Origin: an uncultured bacterium
GTDB taxonomy: Bacteria > Sysuimicrobiota > Sysuimicrobiia > Sysuimicrobiales > Sysuimicrobiaceae
Direction: 5' to 3'
NCBI GenBank assembly: GCA_938028835.1
Contig: CALIMJ010000029.1
Coordinates: 1 to 36,001 of the forward strand
Length of the DNA stretch: 36,001 nucleotides
The notes below the pieces were generated by a model. That model saw nothing but the letters and a program-made list of their open reading frames with translations, made no database searches and was not told the origin of the DNA. The number at the start of each line of letters is the position of its first letter. The first letter of the stretch is position 1. Below are positions 1 through 7,783 of this stretch, one piece after another. Both the position numbers and the translations under genes were made by a program.

Positions 1-69
1 GCGCAGCCGCAAGTTGCGGATCCCCCCGACGGCCTCGAGGAGCTCCTCGGCCGCGGCTTGTGCAGCCTG
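1..69 (-). other. Open frame downstream of dsrE-like gene, possible partial gene
   Basis: Directly after the dsrE-like stop codon (70-72), the same minus-strand frame stays open for 23 codons to the window edge. Its composition looks coding (Ala/Glu/Leu-rich, helix-like). I see no ATG or GTG start in it; the only candidate is a TTG at 10-12. It could be the start of a third gene of the tusA-dsrE operon lying mostly outside the window, or a C-terminal extension cut off by the TGA. No function can be assigned from 23 codons. Confidence 0.25.
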
Positions 70-492
70 TCAGAAGGTCATGGTGATGTCGGCCGGCGCC
101 ATGTGCTCGAGCACAAACGTGGTGGCACCGATGATGCCGTCCGCTTCGGGGACCAGGGTTTCGGACGTCACGTCGAAGATCTGCGCCGCCAGGCTGCACG
201 CATAGAGCCGCACACGCCCCGTCTCCTTGAGGGCCCTGAGGATGTCGTACACGTTCGTGGGCATCCCCGCGGCCGCCACCTGCTGGCGGAGCCAGGCGTC
301 CTGTTCGACATGCTCCGCGGACACCCTGAGTTTTTCGGCCTCACCTCTCTTCAGCGCCCGGACGGCCCAGTTCACGAACAGGAGGTCCACCTGAAGGTCT
401 GAAGCAGCCCCCAGCCAGGCGAAGGCCAGGGGCGTCAGGATACGATCGTAGGCGGCTTCCCGGATCACGATGGCCATTCTCTTTGGCGTCAT
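70..492 (-). CDS. DsrE/DsrF-like sulfur-trafficking family protein
   Basis: A 140-residue cytoplasmic protein that resembles the DsrE/DsrF/DrsH-like family, small alpha/beta proteins that carry persulfide sulfur on a conserved Cys. It has the family opening (MAIVIREAAYDR, beta strand 1), a central helical part and a Cys in RLYACSLAAQIFDV at about residue 98, the position of the family's sulfur-carrying Cys. The end (ADITMTF) matches the usual C-terminal strand. The ATG at 490-492 has a good GAGGAGG site 8 bases upstream. It lies 78 bases behind tusA on the same strand; this pairing of TusA with a DsrE-like partner is common and supports sulfur transfer between them. The final sulfur acceptor is not visible in the window. 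Confidence 0.75.
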   Translation of the reverse strand: MTPKRMAIVIREAAYDRILTPLAFAWLGAASDLQVDLLFVNWAVRALKRGEAEKLRVSAEHVEQDAWLRQQVAAAGMPTNVYDILRALKETGRVRLYACSLAAQIFDVTSETLVPEADGIIGATTFVLEHMAPADITMTF

Positions 493-570
493 CCCCGTTG
501 CCTCCTCTCTCGTACGGCCCGCTCCGCTTGACGGGCGCGTCTCCTGCTGGCCAGCCCGCGGATCTGGTCG

Positions 571-813
571 TCACCTGCGCTTCCGAATGAAGAAGCGCAC
601 CACCCCTCCGTCCTCCTGGACCTCGACGATCTCATGGCCCAGCTGGGACGCCCAGGCCGGGATGTCCCGACGCGACCCCGGGTCCGTAGCCCGCACTTCA
701 AGGACCTGCCCCGGCTCCAGGCGGTCGATCGCCTGGCGGCTGCGCAACACGGGCATGGGACAGCACAGGCCCGTGACGTCCAGAACGGCGTCGGCGGAGA
801 TCGGTCGATTCAT
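571..813 (-). CDS. tusA: TusA/SirA-family sulfurtransferase
   Basis: An 80-residue TusA-like sulfur carrier. The diagnostic CPxP motif is present as GLCCPMPVLRSRQAI (about residues 16-30); the Cys before PMP carries the persulfide. The C-terminal strand ends in FFIRKRR, as in the family. The ATG at 811-813 is preceded by AGGAGG at 824-829. That site partly overlaps the 3' arm of a small hairpin (828-832 pairing with 842-846), so access for the ribosome may be controlled. It is the first full-size gene of a unit whose best promoter is at 1052-1080, giving an unusually long leader with a short ORF. TusA also has YedF-like relatives, so the precise role (tRNA thiolation, sulfur oxidation or cofactor sulfuration) is open. 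Confidence 0.85.
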   Translation of the reverse strand: MNRPISADAVLDVTGLCCPMPVLRSRQAIDRLEPGQVLEVRATDPGSRRDIPAWASQLGHEIVEVQEDGGVVRFFIRKRR

Positions 814-827
814 AGGACTACGTCCTC

Positions 828-898
828 CTGTCTTTTCTCTCGACAGTCCGGTTCAAATAGTTGCCATTCGCGCGTCCGGGTGCGTCCGTGGCGCACCC
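828..898 (-). promoter_or_regulatory. Structured 5' leader of tusA (two hairpins)
   Basis: Two perfect hairpins lie between the short ORF and tusA. The first pairs 878-884 with 892-898 (7 base pairs, 7-base loop). The second pairs 828-832 with 842-846 (5 base pairs, 9-base loop) and overlaps the tusA ribosome site AGGAGG (824-829) by two bases. Neither is followed by a T-run in the direction of transcription, so they look like translation-level or structural elements rather than terminators. I do not recognise a known riboswitch class. Confidence 0.45.
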
Positions 899-935
899 CG
901 CATGCCAGTCATTTCGGGCTCCGGTTAGGACTGGG

Positions 936-980
936 AAAAATCCGGGGATGCGGAGGTCAGGCGGCCACGCTACCGCCCGG
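936..980 (-). terminator. Possible attenuator hairpin with U-run after the short ORF
   Basis: On the minus strand a composite GC hairpin can form (outer pairing 942-945 with 977-980; inner pairing 961-964 with 973-976). It is followed by five T at 936-940, as in an intrinsic terminator. The stop codon of the short ORF (970-972) lies inside the hairpin, so a ribosome finishing the ORF would disrupt it. This is the geometry of a translation-coupled attenuator. The stems are short, so the call is tentative. Confidence 0.4.
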
Positions 981-1044
981 GCCCCCGCCGAGGACAGATG
1001 CACTGCCGCGGGGCGAAGAAGGCTGCCACTTGCTTCCGGTTCAC
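970..1044 (-). CDS. Putative leaderless Cys-containing leader peptide (24 aa)
   Basis: A 24-codon ORF starting with GTG at 1042-1044, seven bases after a TACACT -10 box, so the mRNA probably begins at or next to the start codon. Its second half reads RQCICPRRGPGR, with Cys codons at positions 15 and 17, and it ends at TAG 970-972 inside a hairpin that precedes a T-run. It sits upstream of tusA and the dsrE-like gene, both sulfur-handling. Leaderless Cys-rich short ORFs acting as Cys-responsive attenuators of sulfur genes are known from mycobacteria. By analogy this may be one, but only two Cys codons are present and conservation has not been tested. Confidence 0.45.
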   Translation of the reverse strand: MNRKQVAAFFAPRQCICPRRGPGR

Positions 1045-1051
1045 GCCGTGT

Positions 1052-1080
1052 AGTGTAACGGGCACGGGCTCCAAGGGCAA
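1052..1080 (-). promoter_or_regulatory. Sigma-70-type promoter for the leader ORF and tusA unit
   Basis: On the minus strand TTGCCC (1075-1080) and TACACT (1052-1057) are separated by exactly 17 bases. The same -35 hexamer occurs in the tRNA-Asp promoter of this window. The predicted start of transcription is about 1044-1045, at the GTG of the short ORF. Confidence 0.7.
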
Positions 1081-1277
1081 GCATTCCGCGGCCGCCCCTG
1101 AGCGCGGGGGTGAGATGCTCGGACCCGGCCGGGCGCGCTCGGGACGTGCGGAGCCCCCGAACCAGGGGGATGTCGCACTTCCGTTCCGCCCTGCTTCGCC
1201 CGTCACGATGGCCGTGGATCGGGAGGCCTGCTCCTCCGCATCGTGGACTCCTTTCTTGAGGCTCTTGCCTCTCCGGC
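1081..1277. other. Non-coding stretch with several short hairpins
   Basis: This stretch lies between the tusA promoter and the VOC pseudogene. I see no credible gene. It holds small inverted repeats, including a perfect 5-base-pair tetraloop hairpin (1258-1262 with 1267-1271) and a run of five C pairing with five G near 1155-1171. On the minus strand an AGGAG site precedes an ATG, but the frame stops after 12 codons. It may be decayed sequence or part of an RNA structure. Confidence 0.35.
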
Positions 1278-1717
1278 TTAGGAAGTCCACGAAACCGCGG
1301 CCGTCCCCAGGGCCCGCTGACTTTCCGAATGCCCGGGCCCGTTTCTGACCGCTCCGGACACGCCCTCCATCAGCTCGATCCGGTTACCAAAAGGGTCGAA
1401 AACATGGGCCGGTTGTAGCCGGAAGCGGTGGTTCGTCTGTAGACACCTGGTAGTCGGCCTGTCTGCATCGCGCGACCGCGGCGTCCAGATCATTTACCAC
1501 CGGGGCAGCGTGAGCTGTTCTGGCAGGCCGGGAATCGGCTCTACACCGAGATGGATCCGTACGCCATCCCGTTCAAACCACACGCCGCCACGATGAGCCA
1601 GGCTGGCCGGCTTGGGCGTCTCCACCAGTCCGAACAGGTGGCGGTAAAAGCTCCGCGCCCGGTCTTCCTCTCCGGGCGGCATGGCGATCTGCACAGGGTC
1701 GATCGCTGGATCCTCAT
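1278..1717 (-). pseudogene. VOC/glyoxalase-like protein, multiply frameshifted
   Basis: A VOC-family (glyoxalase/bleomycin-resistance fold) gene in pieces. An ATG at 1715-1717, 8 bases after the EF-G2 stop, begins MRIQR. The frame then shifts near 1704 into IDPVQIAMPPGEEDRARSFY and on to WFERDGVRIHLGVE. It shifts again near 1538 into RPARTAHAAPVVNDLDAAV. At about 1410-1425 one or two further shifts lead to HVFDPFGNRIELME, the conserved VOC C-terminus. Restored, it would be a normal protein of about 120 residues. Because the flanking EF-G2 gene is intact over 2 kb, real decay is more likely than poor sequence, but read-level indels cannot be excluded. The ancestral substrate is unknown. Confidence 0.8.
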
Positions 1718-1725
1718 CGGCCGGT

Positions 1726-3801
1726 TCAGTGGGACTCCGCGGCCTGGCGCCGGTGGGCGGCTTCCTCCACCACCTTCTGGGCGATGTGGGAGGGGACCTC
1801 CTCGTAGTGGGAGAAGCTCATCTCGAAGAACCCGCGGCCGCCCGTGATGGACCGCAGGTCGCTGGCGTACCGGAGCATCTCCGCCATGGGCACCTGCGCC
1901 CGCACCGTGGTGGTGCCGTCGCCGTTGGGCTCCATCCCCTGGATGCGGCCGCGCTTGCCGTTGAGGTCGCCGATCACGTCCCCCACCAGGTCGTCGGGGA
2001 CGGTCACCGACACGTTCATGATGGGCTCCAGGAGGGCCACCCCCGCCTGCTCCGCGGCCTTCTTGAATGCCAGCGACCCCGCGATCTGGAAGGCGATGTC
2101 GGAGGAGTCCACGGGGTGGGTCTTGCCGTCCACCAGGGTCACCCGCACGTCCACCACCGGGTAGCCCGCCAGCACGCCCTCCTCCATCGCCTTGCGGACC
2201 CCTTTGTCCACCGACGGCCGGAACTGCTGCGGGATAGCCCCGCCGAAGATCCTGTCCACGAACTCGTACCCCGCGCCGCGCGGCAGCGGCTCGATCTCGA
2301 TGGTGCACACCCCGTACTGGCCGCGGCCACCCGTCTGCTTCACGTAGCGGCCCTCCGCGGTGGCCTTCCTCCGAATGGTCTCCCGGTACGGCACGTGGGG
2401 CTGGCCCAGCTGGACTTCCACGTGGAACTTGCGCCGCAGCCGGTCCGCCACGATCTCCAGGTGGGACTCGCCCAACCCCGACAGGATGGTCTTCTTGGAC
2501 TCCGGGTCGTGCTCCACGTGCAGGGTAGGGTCTTCCTCCGCCAGCCGGGCCAGGGCCTGGCCGAGCTTGTCCTCGTCCTGCTTGCTCTTCGGCTCCACGG
2601 TCATGGCGATGGCGGGCCGGGGGAACTCCACGGGCCGCAGCCGCACGGGGTGGTCCTTGCTGCACAGCGTGTCGTTGGTCTGGGTCTCGCTGAGCTTGGC
2701 CACGGCCCCCAGGTCTCCCGCGGGGACCTCCGACACCGGGATCTGCTGCTTGCCCCGGAGCAGGTACAGCTGGCCCACGCGCTCGGCGCGCTCCTTGTTG
2801 GCGTTGTACACCTGGGAGTCCGAACGCAGGGTGCCGGAGTACACCCGGAAGTAGGAAAGCCGGCCCACGTAAGGGTCCGCCATGGTCTTGAACACCAACG
2901 CCGCCAGAGGTCCCGAGGGGTCCGGGCGGAGCGTCTGGCCGTCCACAGACACTTCCGCGGGCCGGTCCGCGGGGCTGGGCACCAGGTCCACCACCGCGTC
3001 CAACACGCCCTGCGCGCCTAACCCCTGAGTCGCCACCCCGCACAGCACGGGGACCACCCGCCCCGAGGCCACGCCGGCCCGCAGGCCCCGGCGCAGTTCG
3101 TCCTCCGACAGCTCCCCTTGCTCCAGGTACTTCTCCAGGAGGGCGTCGTCGGACTCCGCGGCCTGCTCGAGGAGCTTTTCCCGCCAGCTCAGGGCCTCCT
3201 CCCGCGCATCCTCAGGGAGCTCCGCCTCCCTGGCCCGCCCTCCCTCGTAGGTGAACGCCCGCACGCTCACTAGGTCCACCACGCCGCGGAGGGCGGTCTC
3301 GGAACCCAAGGGCACCTGCAGGGGGACCACGTGGGCTCCGAACCGCGCCTGGAGGGACTCCACGGCCCGGGCGAACTGCGCGTTTTCCCGGTCCAGGCGG
3401 TTCACCACCACCAGACGCGGCAGCCCCTGCTGGTCGGCCACCTTCCACAGCTTCTCCGTCTGCACCTGTACCCCGCTGAGGGCGTCCACCACGAACAGGG
3501 CCGCGTCCGCCACCCGCAGGGCCGCGTACGCCTCGCCCACGAAGTCGGGGTAACCGGGGGTGTCGATCAGGTTCACCTTGTGGTCCCGCCACTCCAGGGG
3601 GGCCGTGGCGGCGTTGATGGTGATCTTCCGCCGGACCTCCTCCGGGTCGAAGTCCGTGGTGGCGGTCCCGTCGTCCACCCGCCCCATGCGCTCGGTGGCC
3701 CCCGCGCAGAACAGCAGCGCTTCCACCAGGCTGGTCTTCCCCACTCCCCCGTGACCCACCACCGCCACGTTCCGGATGCGTTCCACCGGGTAGGTCTTCA
3801 C
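1726..3801 (-). CDS. Elongation factor G-like GTPase, EF-G2 type
   Basis: A 691-residue translational GTPase with the full EF-G layout: GTPase domain, domain II, then III-V. The P-loop GHGGVGKT is at residues 16-23 and DTPG at 80-83. The G4 motif is NRLD (134-137) instead of the usual NKxD, and the switch I region reads RRKITINAATAPLEW rather than the canonical RGITI form. These differences mark the EF-G-like (EF-G2) subgroup found beside a standard EF-G in Thermus, Firmicutes and others, whose cellular role is unsettled. It lacks the usual rpsL-rpsG-tufA neighbourhood, which fits a paralogue. It starts with GTG at 3799-3801 behind a GGGAGG site, 15 bases after the dehydrogenase stop. Confidence 0.85.
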   Translation of the reverse strand: MKTYPVERIRNVAVVGHGGVGKTSLVEALLFCAGATERMGRVDDGTATTDFDPEEVRRKITINAATAPLEWRDHKVNLIDTPGYPDFVGEAYAALRVADAALFVVDALSGVQVQTEKLWKVADQQGLPRLVVVNRLDRENAQFARAVESLQARFGAHVVPLQVPLGSETALRGVVDLVSVRAFTYEGGRAREAELPEDAREEALSWREKLLEQAAESDDALLEKYLEQGELSEDELRRGLRAGVASGRVVPVLCGVATQGLGAQGVLDAVVDLVPSPADRPAEVSVDGQTLRPDPSGPLAALVFKTMADPYVGRLSYFRVYSGTLRSDSQVYNANKERAERVGQLYLLRGKQQIPVSEVPAGDLGAVAKLSETQTNDTLCSKDHPVRLRPVEFPRPAIAMTVEPKSKQDEDKLGQALARLAEEDPTLHVEHDPESKKTILSGLGESHLEIVADRLRRKFHVEVQLGQPHVPYRETIRRKATAEGRYVKQTGGRGQYGVCTIEIEPLPRGAGYEFVDRIFGGAIPQQFRPSVDKGVRKAMEEGVLAGYPVVDVRVTLVDGKTHPVDSSDIAFQIAGSLAFKKAAEQAGVALLEPIMNVSVTVPDDLVGDVIGDLNGKRGRIQGMEPNGDGTTTVRAQVPMAEMLRYASDLRSITGGRGFFEMSFSHYEEVPSHIAQKVVEEAAHRRQAAESH

Positions 3802-3816
3802 GTCCGGCCCTCCCGC

Positions 3817-4779
3817 TCAGTATCCTGCTTCCCTATCTACCACGTTCCGCAGCGGCTCTCCCGCCACGTACCGCTTCAGGTTGTCGCAGAACAGCTCCAC
3901 CACGCGATCCATGTACCCGCGGAAGCTGCCGGCCACGTGGGGGCTCAGCAGCACGTTGGGCAGGCCCCACAGGGGGCTTTCGGGCGGCAGAGGTTCGAAG
4001 GCGAAGGTGTCCAGGGCGGCTCCCCGCAGCCGGCCTTCCTGCAGCGCCTCCACCAGGGCCGCCTCGTCCACCAGCCCGCCGCGGCCCACGTTCACCAGCA
4101 CCGCCCCCGGCTTCATCCACTCCAGCTGCTCCCGCCCGACTAGCCCTCGGGTGGACGGCACCAGAGGGAGGGTCAGCACCACGTAGTCCGACCTCCTCAG
4201 CACCTCCTGCAGCCCCTCCGGCCCCACCACCCGATCCACGTGGGGGGTGGGGCGGGGACGCCGCCGCATCCCCCACACCTGCGCCCCGCACGCCTTGCAC
4301 AGGCGCGCCACCTCCTGCCCGACCGCTCCCAGGCCCAGCACGCCCACGGTGCTGCCCGCCAGCTGACCGCCCTCGTCCCGCTGCCACCGGCGCTGCCTCT
4401 GGTGCTCCACGTGTACGTGGAGGTTGCGGGCGAACATGAGGAGCCAGCCCAGCACGTGTTCTGCCAGCGGGGTGGCGTGGATGCCCCGGCTGTTGGTGAT
4501 CAGCACCGCAGACCGCCACAACGCCCCGCCCAGCAGGTGGTCCACGCCCGCGGAGGTCACGTGCACCCACCGCAGCCGCGGGGCCCTCTCCACCCAGGCG
4601 TCCGGGACCGCCCAGCTCACCAGGACCTCCGCATCGGGCAGGTGTCCCTCCGCCTCCTCCCGCCGCACCACCCGCACGTCCACCTCCGCCGCGCAGCTGC
4701 GGATGAGCTCCGCGTGGTGGGGCTGCATCCGCGCGGTGCACAGCACGGTCACCGGTCGGCTGCGACGGCTACGGAGCAT
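3817..4779 (-). CDS. D-2-hydroxyacid dehydrogenase (NAD-dependent)
   Basis: A 320-residue member of the D-isomer 2-hydroxyacid dehydrogenase family. The Rossmann motif GLGAVGQEVARLC is in the middle of the protein. The signature NVGRGGLVDE carries the substrate-binding Arg, FAFEPLPPESPL the catalytic Glu region, and SPHVAGS the catalytic His. The substrate (glyoxylate/hydroxypyruvate, 3-phosphoglycerate or another 2-oxo acid) cannot be told from motifs. The length of about 320 without an ACT domain argues against a full SerA. The ATG at 4777-4779 overlaps the end of lysS by 11 bases and lacks a clear ribosome site; a GTG nine codons downstream is an alternative. Confidence 0.85.
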   Translation of the reverse strand: MLRSRRSRPVTVLCTARMQPHHAELIRSCAAEVDVRVVRREEAEGHLPDAEVLVSWAVPDAWVERAPRLRWVHVTSAGVDHLLGGALWRSAVLITNSRGIHATPLAEHVLGWLLMFARNLHVHVEHQRQRRWQRDEGGQLAGSTVGVLGLGAVGQEVARLCKACGAQVWGMRRRPRPTPHVDRVVGPEGLQEVLRRSDYVVLTLPLVPSTRGLVGREQLEWMKPGAVLVNVGRGGLVDEAALVEALQEGRLRGAALDTFAFEPLPPESPLWGLPNVLLSPHVAGSFRGYMDRVVELFCDNLKRYVAGEPLRNVVDREAGY

Positions 4780-6373
4780 ACCGGACAGGCTGTCGGCCCG
4801 CGGCCTCCCGCAGCCGACGGACCACGAACTCCCGCCCCAACGCGGCCAGCAGCGCCCCGGCCTGGGGACCGCTGTCCCTCCCCAGAAACGCCACGTACAC
4901 GGCCCCGAACGCGTCCTGGGCCGAAAGCCCCAGCTCCGACTTCAGACCGTGAAGGGTCGCCTGCACGGTTTCGGGCTCCAGCTCTGCAGTCTCCAGGCGG
5001 TCCGCTAGGCGCGCCAGCAGCTCCCGCTGCGCCCCGGTCAGCGAGGCCGCTTCCGGCGGCAGGGACTCCGTGACCGCGACGCGGTAGTGCGGCGGGGCCC
5101 ACTTCTGCAGCCACCGCCGCGCGTCCTCCACCCGGGCCCGCAGCTCCTCGCGGTCGGCGTCGGTGAGGGGGGCTTGCTTCTCCCGCTCCACCTGCTCCTC
5201 GACCCGCACGTGGGGCATCTGCACCCAGAAGGCCACCTTCGCAAAGCGGGGCCGGACGAACGGCCGGGGAGGGTCGGGACGGAGCCACGCGTAGTGGAAG
5301 GTGCGGGCCAGGTCCCGGACGTCCTGCTGTTCGCCCGGCGTCCGCGCGGGGAGCTCACCGAAGTACGCGGCCGCGGCCCGGTCGTATTCGTCGTACAGCC
5401 GCGGGACGGTCTCCCCGCCCGGGTCGAAGTCGATGGCGGTCCGGTAGTACGCCCGGACCACCAGGAAGCGCACCAGCTCCGGGCGCAGCACCTCCAGCAG
5501 CTCCCGCGCGCTCACCCCGCCGCGGCTGCTGGCCATCTTCCTGCCGCCCACCAGGAAGAACTCGTACGGGATGGGGAAGGGGACTTCCACGCCGAAGATC
5601 CGCTGCGCCACCACGGACGCGGTGTCGTGGCTGCCGCCCCGGGTCATGTGGTCCTTGCCCGCACCCTCCACCTTCACCCCGAACTGCGCCCACTTGGCCG
5701 CCCACTCGGTGCGGTACGTGAGCTTGGCACCTCCGCCAAACGGCGACCGGCGGCCCCGGTGGCCGCACCCCTGGGCCCACGCCACCTTGTCCGGCCGGCA
5801 CTCGTACTCCACCGCCTGTCCGTCCCAGCCCAGCACCACCGTGGTCCCGATGCGGCCGCACCGTTCGCACAGCACCTGCACCGGATGCCGCTCCGCGCGC
5901 CGGCTGCCCGTGATCTCCCGCTCGATGGCCACGATCTCCGCGGCGCGGTCCAGCGCCAGCCGGAGGGCGGGGTCGAACGCACCGGTGCGGTACAGGTGGC
6001 TGGTGCGGTACGTGCGGGGAGTACACCCCACCGCCCGGAAGATGGACTCGAACTCGCGGGCGAAGTGGTCCGCGAAGCTGGGGGCATCAGCTCCGTGCCA
6101 CGGCACGTCGCACAGAGGGCGCCCCATGTGCGGGCGGTAGAACTCCTCCGGAAGCGAGGGCGGCAGTCCGTCCAGAGGGTCGAAGTCGTCGAACCCGTAC
6201 AGGAAGTCCACAGGCTGCCCGCGCTCCCGCAGGCCGCGCGCCACCGCGTCGTGCAGGATCACCCCCCGCAGGGACCCCACGTGGGCGGGTCCGGAGGGCG
6301 TCCAGGCGTCGTTCACCACGTAGGGCGCGGCGCGCTCCTCACAGATCCGCTCGACCAGGACGTCCACCCACAC
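4769..6373 (-). CDS. lysS: Lysyl-tRNA synthetase, class I (archaeal type)
   Basis: A 534-residue class I LysRS that charges tRNA-Lys with lysine. The HIGH-equivalent motif is PSGPAHVGS (residues 26-34) and the KMSKS-equivalent is KMASS (279-283). Between them Cys 169, 172, 192 and 203 form a likely zinc site. The C-terminal part is the helical anticodon-binding region typical of this family. Most bacteria use the unrelated class II enzyme. Class I LysRS is the archaeal form and is scattered in bacteria (spirochaetes, alphaproteobacteria and others). The GTG start at 6371-6373 has GAGGG six bases upstream. It sits between folC and a dehydrogenase gene in one direction. Whether a class II copy exists elsewhere is not visible. 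Confidence 0.95.
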   Translation of the reverse strand: MWVDVLVERICEERAAPYVVNDAWTPSGPAHVGSLRGVILHDAVARGLRERGQPVDFLYGFDDFDPLDGLPPSLPEEFYRPHMGRPLCDVPWHGADAPSFADHFAREFESIFRAVGCTPRTYRTSHLYRTGAFDPALRLALDRAAEIVAIEREITGSRRAERHPVQVLCERCGRIGTTVVLGWDGQAVEYECRPDKVAWAQGCGHRGRRSPFGGGAKLTYRTEWAAKWAQFGVKVEGAGKDHMTRGGSHDTASVVAQRIFGVEVPFPIPYEFFLVGGRKMASSRGGVSARELLEVLRPELVRFLVVRAYYRTAIDFDPGGETVPRLYDEYDRAAAAYFGELPARTPGEQQDVRDLARTFHYAWLRPDPPRPFVRPRFAKVAFWVQMPHVRVEEQVEREKQAPLTDADREELRARVEDARRWLQKWAPPHYRVAVTESLPPEAASLTGAQRELLARLADRLETAELEPETVQATLHGLKSELGLSAQDAFGAVYVAFLGRDSGPQAGALLAALGREFVVRRLREAAGRQPVRYAP

Positions 6374-6436
6374 GGGAAACCCTCAAGGACCGTTGTCCAG
6401 ACGTCCCCGAAGCCAGCTCCTGGCTTCCGCCGGTCC

Positions 6437-7783
6437 CTAGGATACCGGTGCTGCGGGCGCCCGCGCCACCAGCCACCGCCGCGCGGGCCCTGCCACGAAG
6501 AACGAACCGGTGACCACCAGCAGGTCCTCCGGCCCGCAGCACCTCACGCCCTGCGCCACCGCCGCCTCGCAGTCCTCCACCACCTGGACCCGCGGGTGCG
6601 CTTCCCGCAGGGTCTGCGCCAGCTCGCCGGCGGGGATCGCCCGCACGTGCTGGGGCGTGGTGACCACCACCTCGTCCGCGACGGGCAGCACCTCCCGAGC
6701 GGTCTGCCAGGTCTCGTGACCCCGGACCATCCCCAGCACCAGCACCACCCGCCGGTCCGCGAACAGCTCCTCCAGGGTAGCCCGCAGGGCGCGCATGGAA
6801 GCGGGGTTGTGCGCCACGTCCACCAGCACCCACGGACGTTGCCCCACCAGCTCCTGACGGGCCGGCCAGCGCACCCGGGCGAGGCCCTCCCGTACCAACT
6901 CCGGGTCGGGCCGTTCACCGTCCCGGGCCAGCCACGCCTCCGCCGCGGCCACCGCCACCGCGGCGTTGGTCGCCTGGTGCCGACCCAGCAACGGGACCCA
7001 CAGACCCCCGTACCGTTCTAGCGGTGTGTGCACCGACAGGCGCACGCCGCTCAGCTCGGCGGCTTCCACGTGGAACTGGACCTCGCATCCCACGCGCACC
7101 CGCTGGGCACCCAGCTCGCGGCAGGTCGCTTCCAGGACCTCCTCGGCCTCCGGAGGCTGCGGGGCACACACCACGAGCCCCCCCGGCCGGATGATGCCCG
7201 CCTTCTCCCGGGCGATCTCCCGCAGGGTACTGCCCAGCACGTCCGTGTGGTCGTACGAGATGGGGGTGACCACGGACACCTCGGGGTGGCACGCGTTGGT
7301 GGCATCCAGCCGGCCCCCGATGCCCACCTCCAGCACCGCGCGCTGTACCCCCTCTTCCGCGAAGTACCGCGCCGCCAGGGCCACGGACACCTCGAAGTAC
7401 GTGGGCGTGCCCCAGGGGTCCTCTGCCCCCGCCTTCACCGCGGGGACGGTGTCCTGGACGAGCCGCGCCAGCCGGTCGGGGGGGATCAGGACGTCGTTGA
7501 TGCGGATGCGCTCCCGGTAGTCCCACAGGTGCGGCTTCGAGTAGAAGCCCACCCGCTGCCCGTGGGCCTGCAGGATGGACACCAGCATCACCGCGGTGGA
7601 CCCCTTGCCCTTCGTGCCTGCCGCCAGCACCGAGCGGAACCGGTCCTGCGGGTCCCCCAGCCGCCGCAGCAGCGCCTGGATCCGCTGCAGCTTGATCTCC
7701 GCGTAGGGGACCGCGGATCGCTCGTAGTTCAGCAGGCCGTCCAGCCACTCCAGGGCGCGAGGGTAATCCCACGCCTCCGTCAC
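6437..7783 (-). CDS. folC: Folylpolyglutamate/dihydrofolate synthase
   Basis: A 448-residue Mur-ligase-superfamily enzyme that adds glutamate to dihydropteroate and/or folates using ATP. The nucleotide-binding loop GTKGKGS is at residues 56-62. [17 protein letters not shown] and SYDHTDVLG carry the metal and substrate residues, and DVAHNPASM is the C-terminal domain signature. The length is normal for bacterial FolC. Its start overlaps the folD stop by four bases (ATGA), showing translational coupling of two folate genes. Confidence 0.95.
   Translation of the reverse strand: MTEAWDYPRALEWLDGLLNYERSAVPYAEIKLQRIQALLRRLGDPQDRFRSVLAAGTKGKGSTAVMLVSILQAHGQRVGFYSKPHLWDYRERIRINDVLIPPDRLARLVQDTVPAVKAGAEDPWGTPTYFEVSVALAARYFAEEGVQRAVLEVGIGGRLDATNACHPEVSVVTPISYDHTDVLGSTLREIAREKAGIIRPGGLVVCAPQPPEAEEVLEATCRELGAQRVRVGCEVQFHVEAAELSGVRLSVHTPLERYGGLWVPLLGRHQATNAAVAVAAAEAWLARDGERPDPELVREGLARVRWPARQELVGQRPWVLVDVAHNPASMRALRATLEELFADRRVVLVLGMVRGHETWQTAREVLPVADEVVVTTPQHVRAIPAGELAQTLREAHPRVQVVEDCEAAVAQGVRCCGPEDLLVVTGSFFVAGPARRWLVARAPAAPVS

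Noticed and set aside
1155-1171. C5/G5 inverted repeat as a terminator
   Set aside because: A short stem with no T-run on either strand.
1681-3021. Long plus-strand frame opposite EF-G2
   Set aside because: It is antisense to an intact, motif-complete gene and has the His/Arg/Val-rich composition of a GC-driven shadow.
5087-7021. 644-codon plus-strand frame opposite lysS and folC
   Set aside because: It spans two well-supported minus-strand genes and their junction; no family-like motif.
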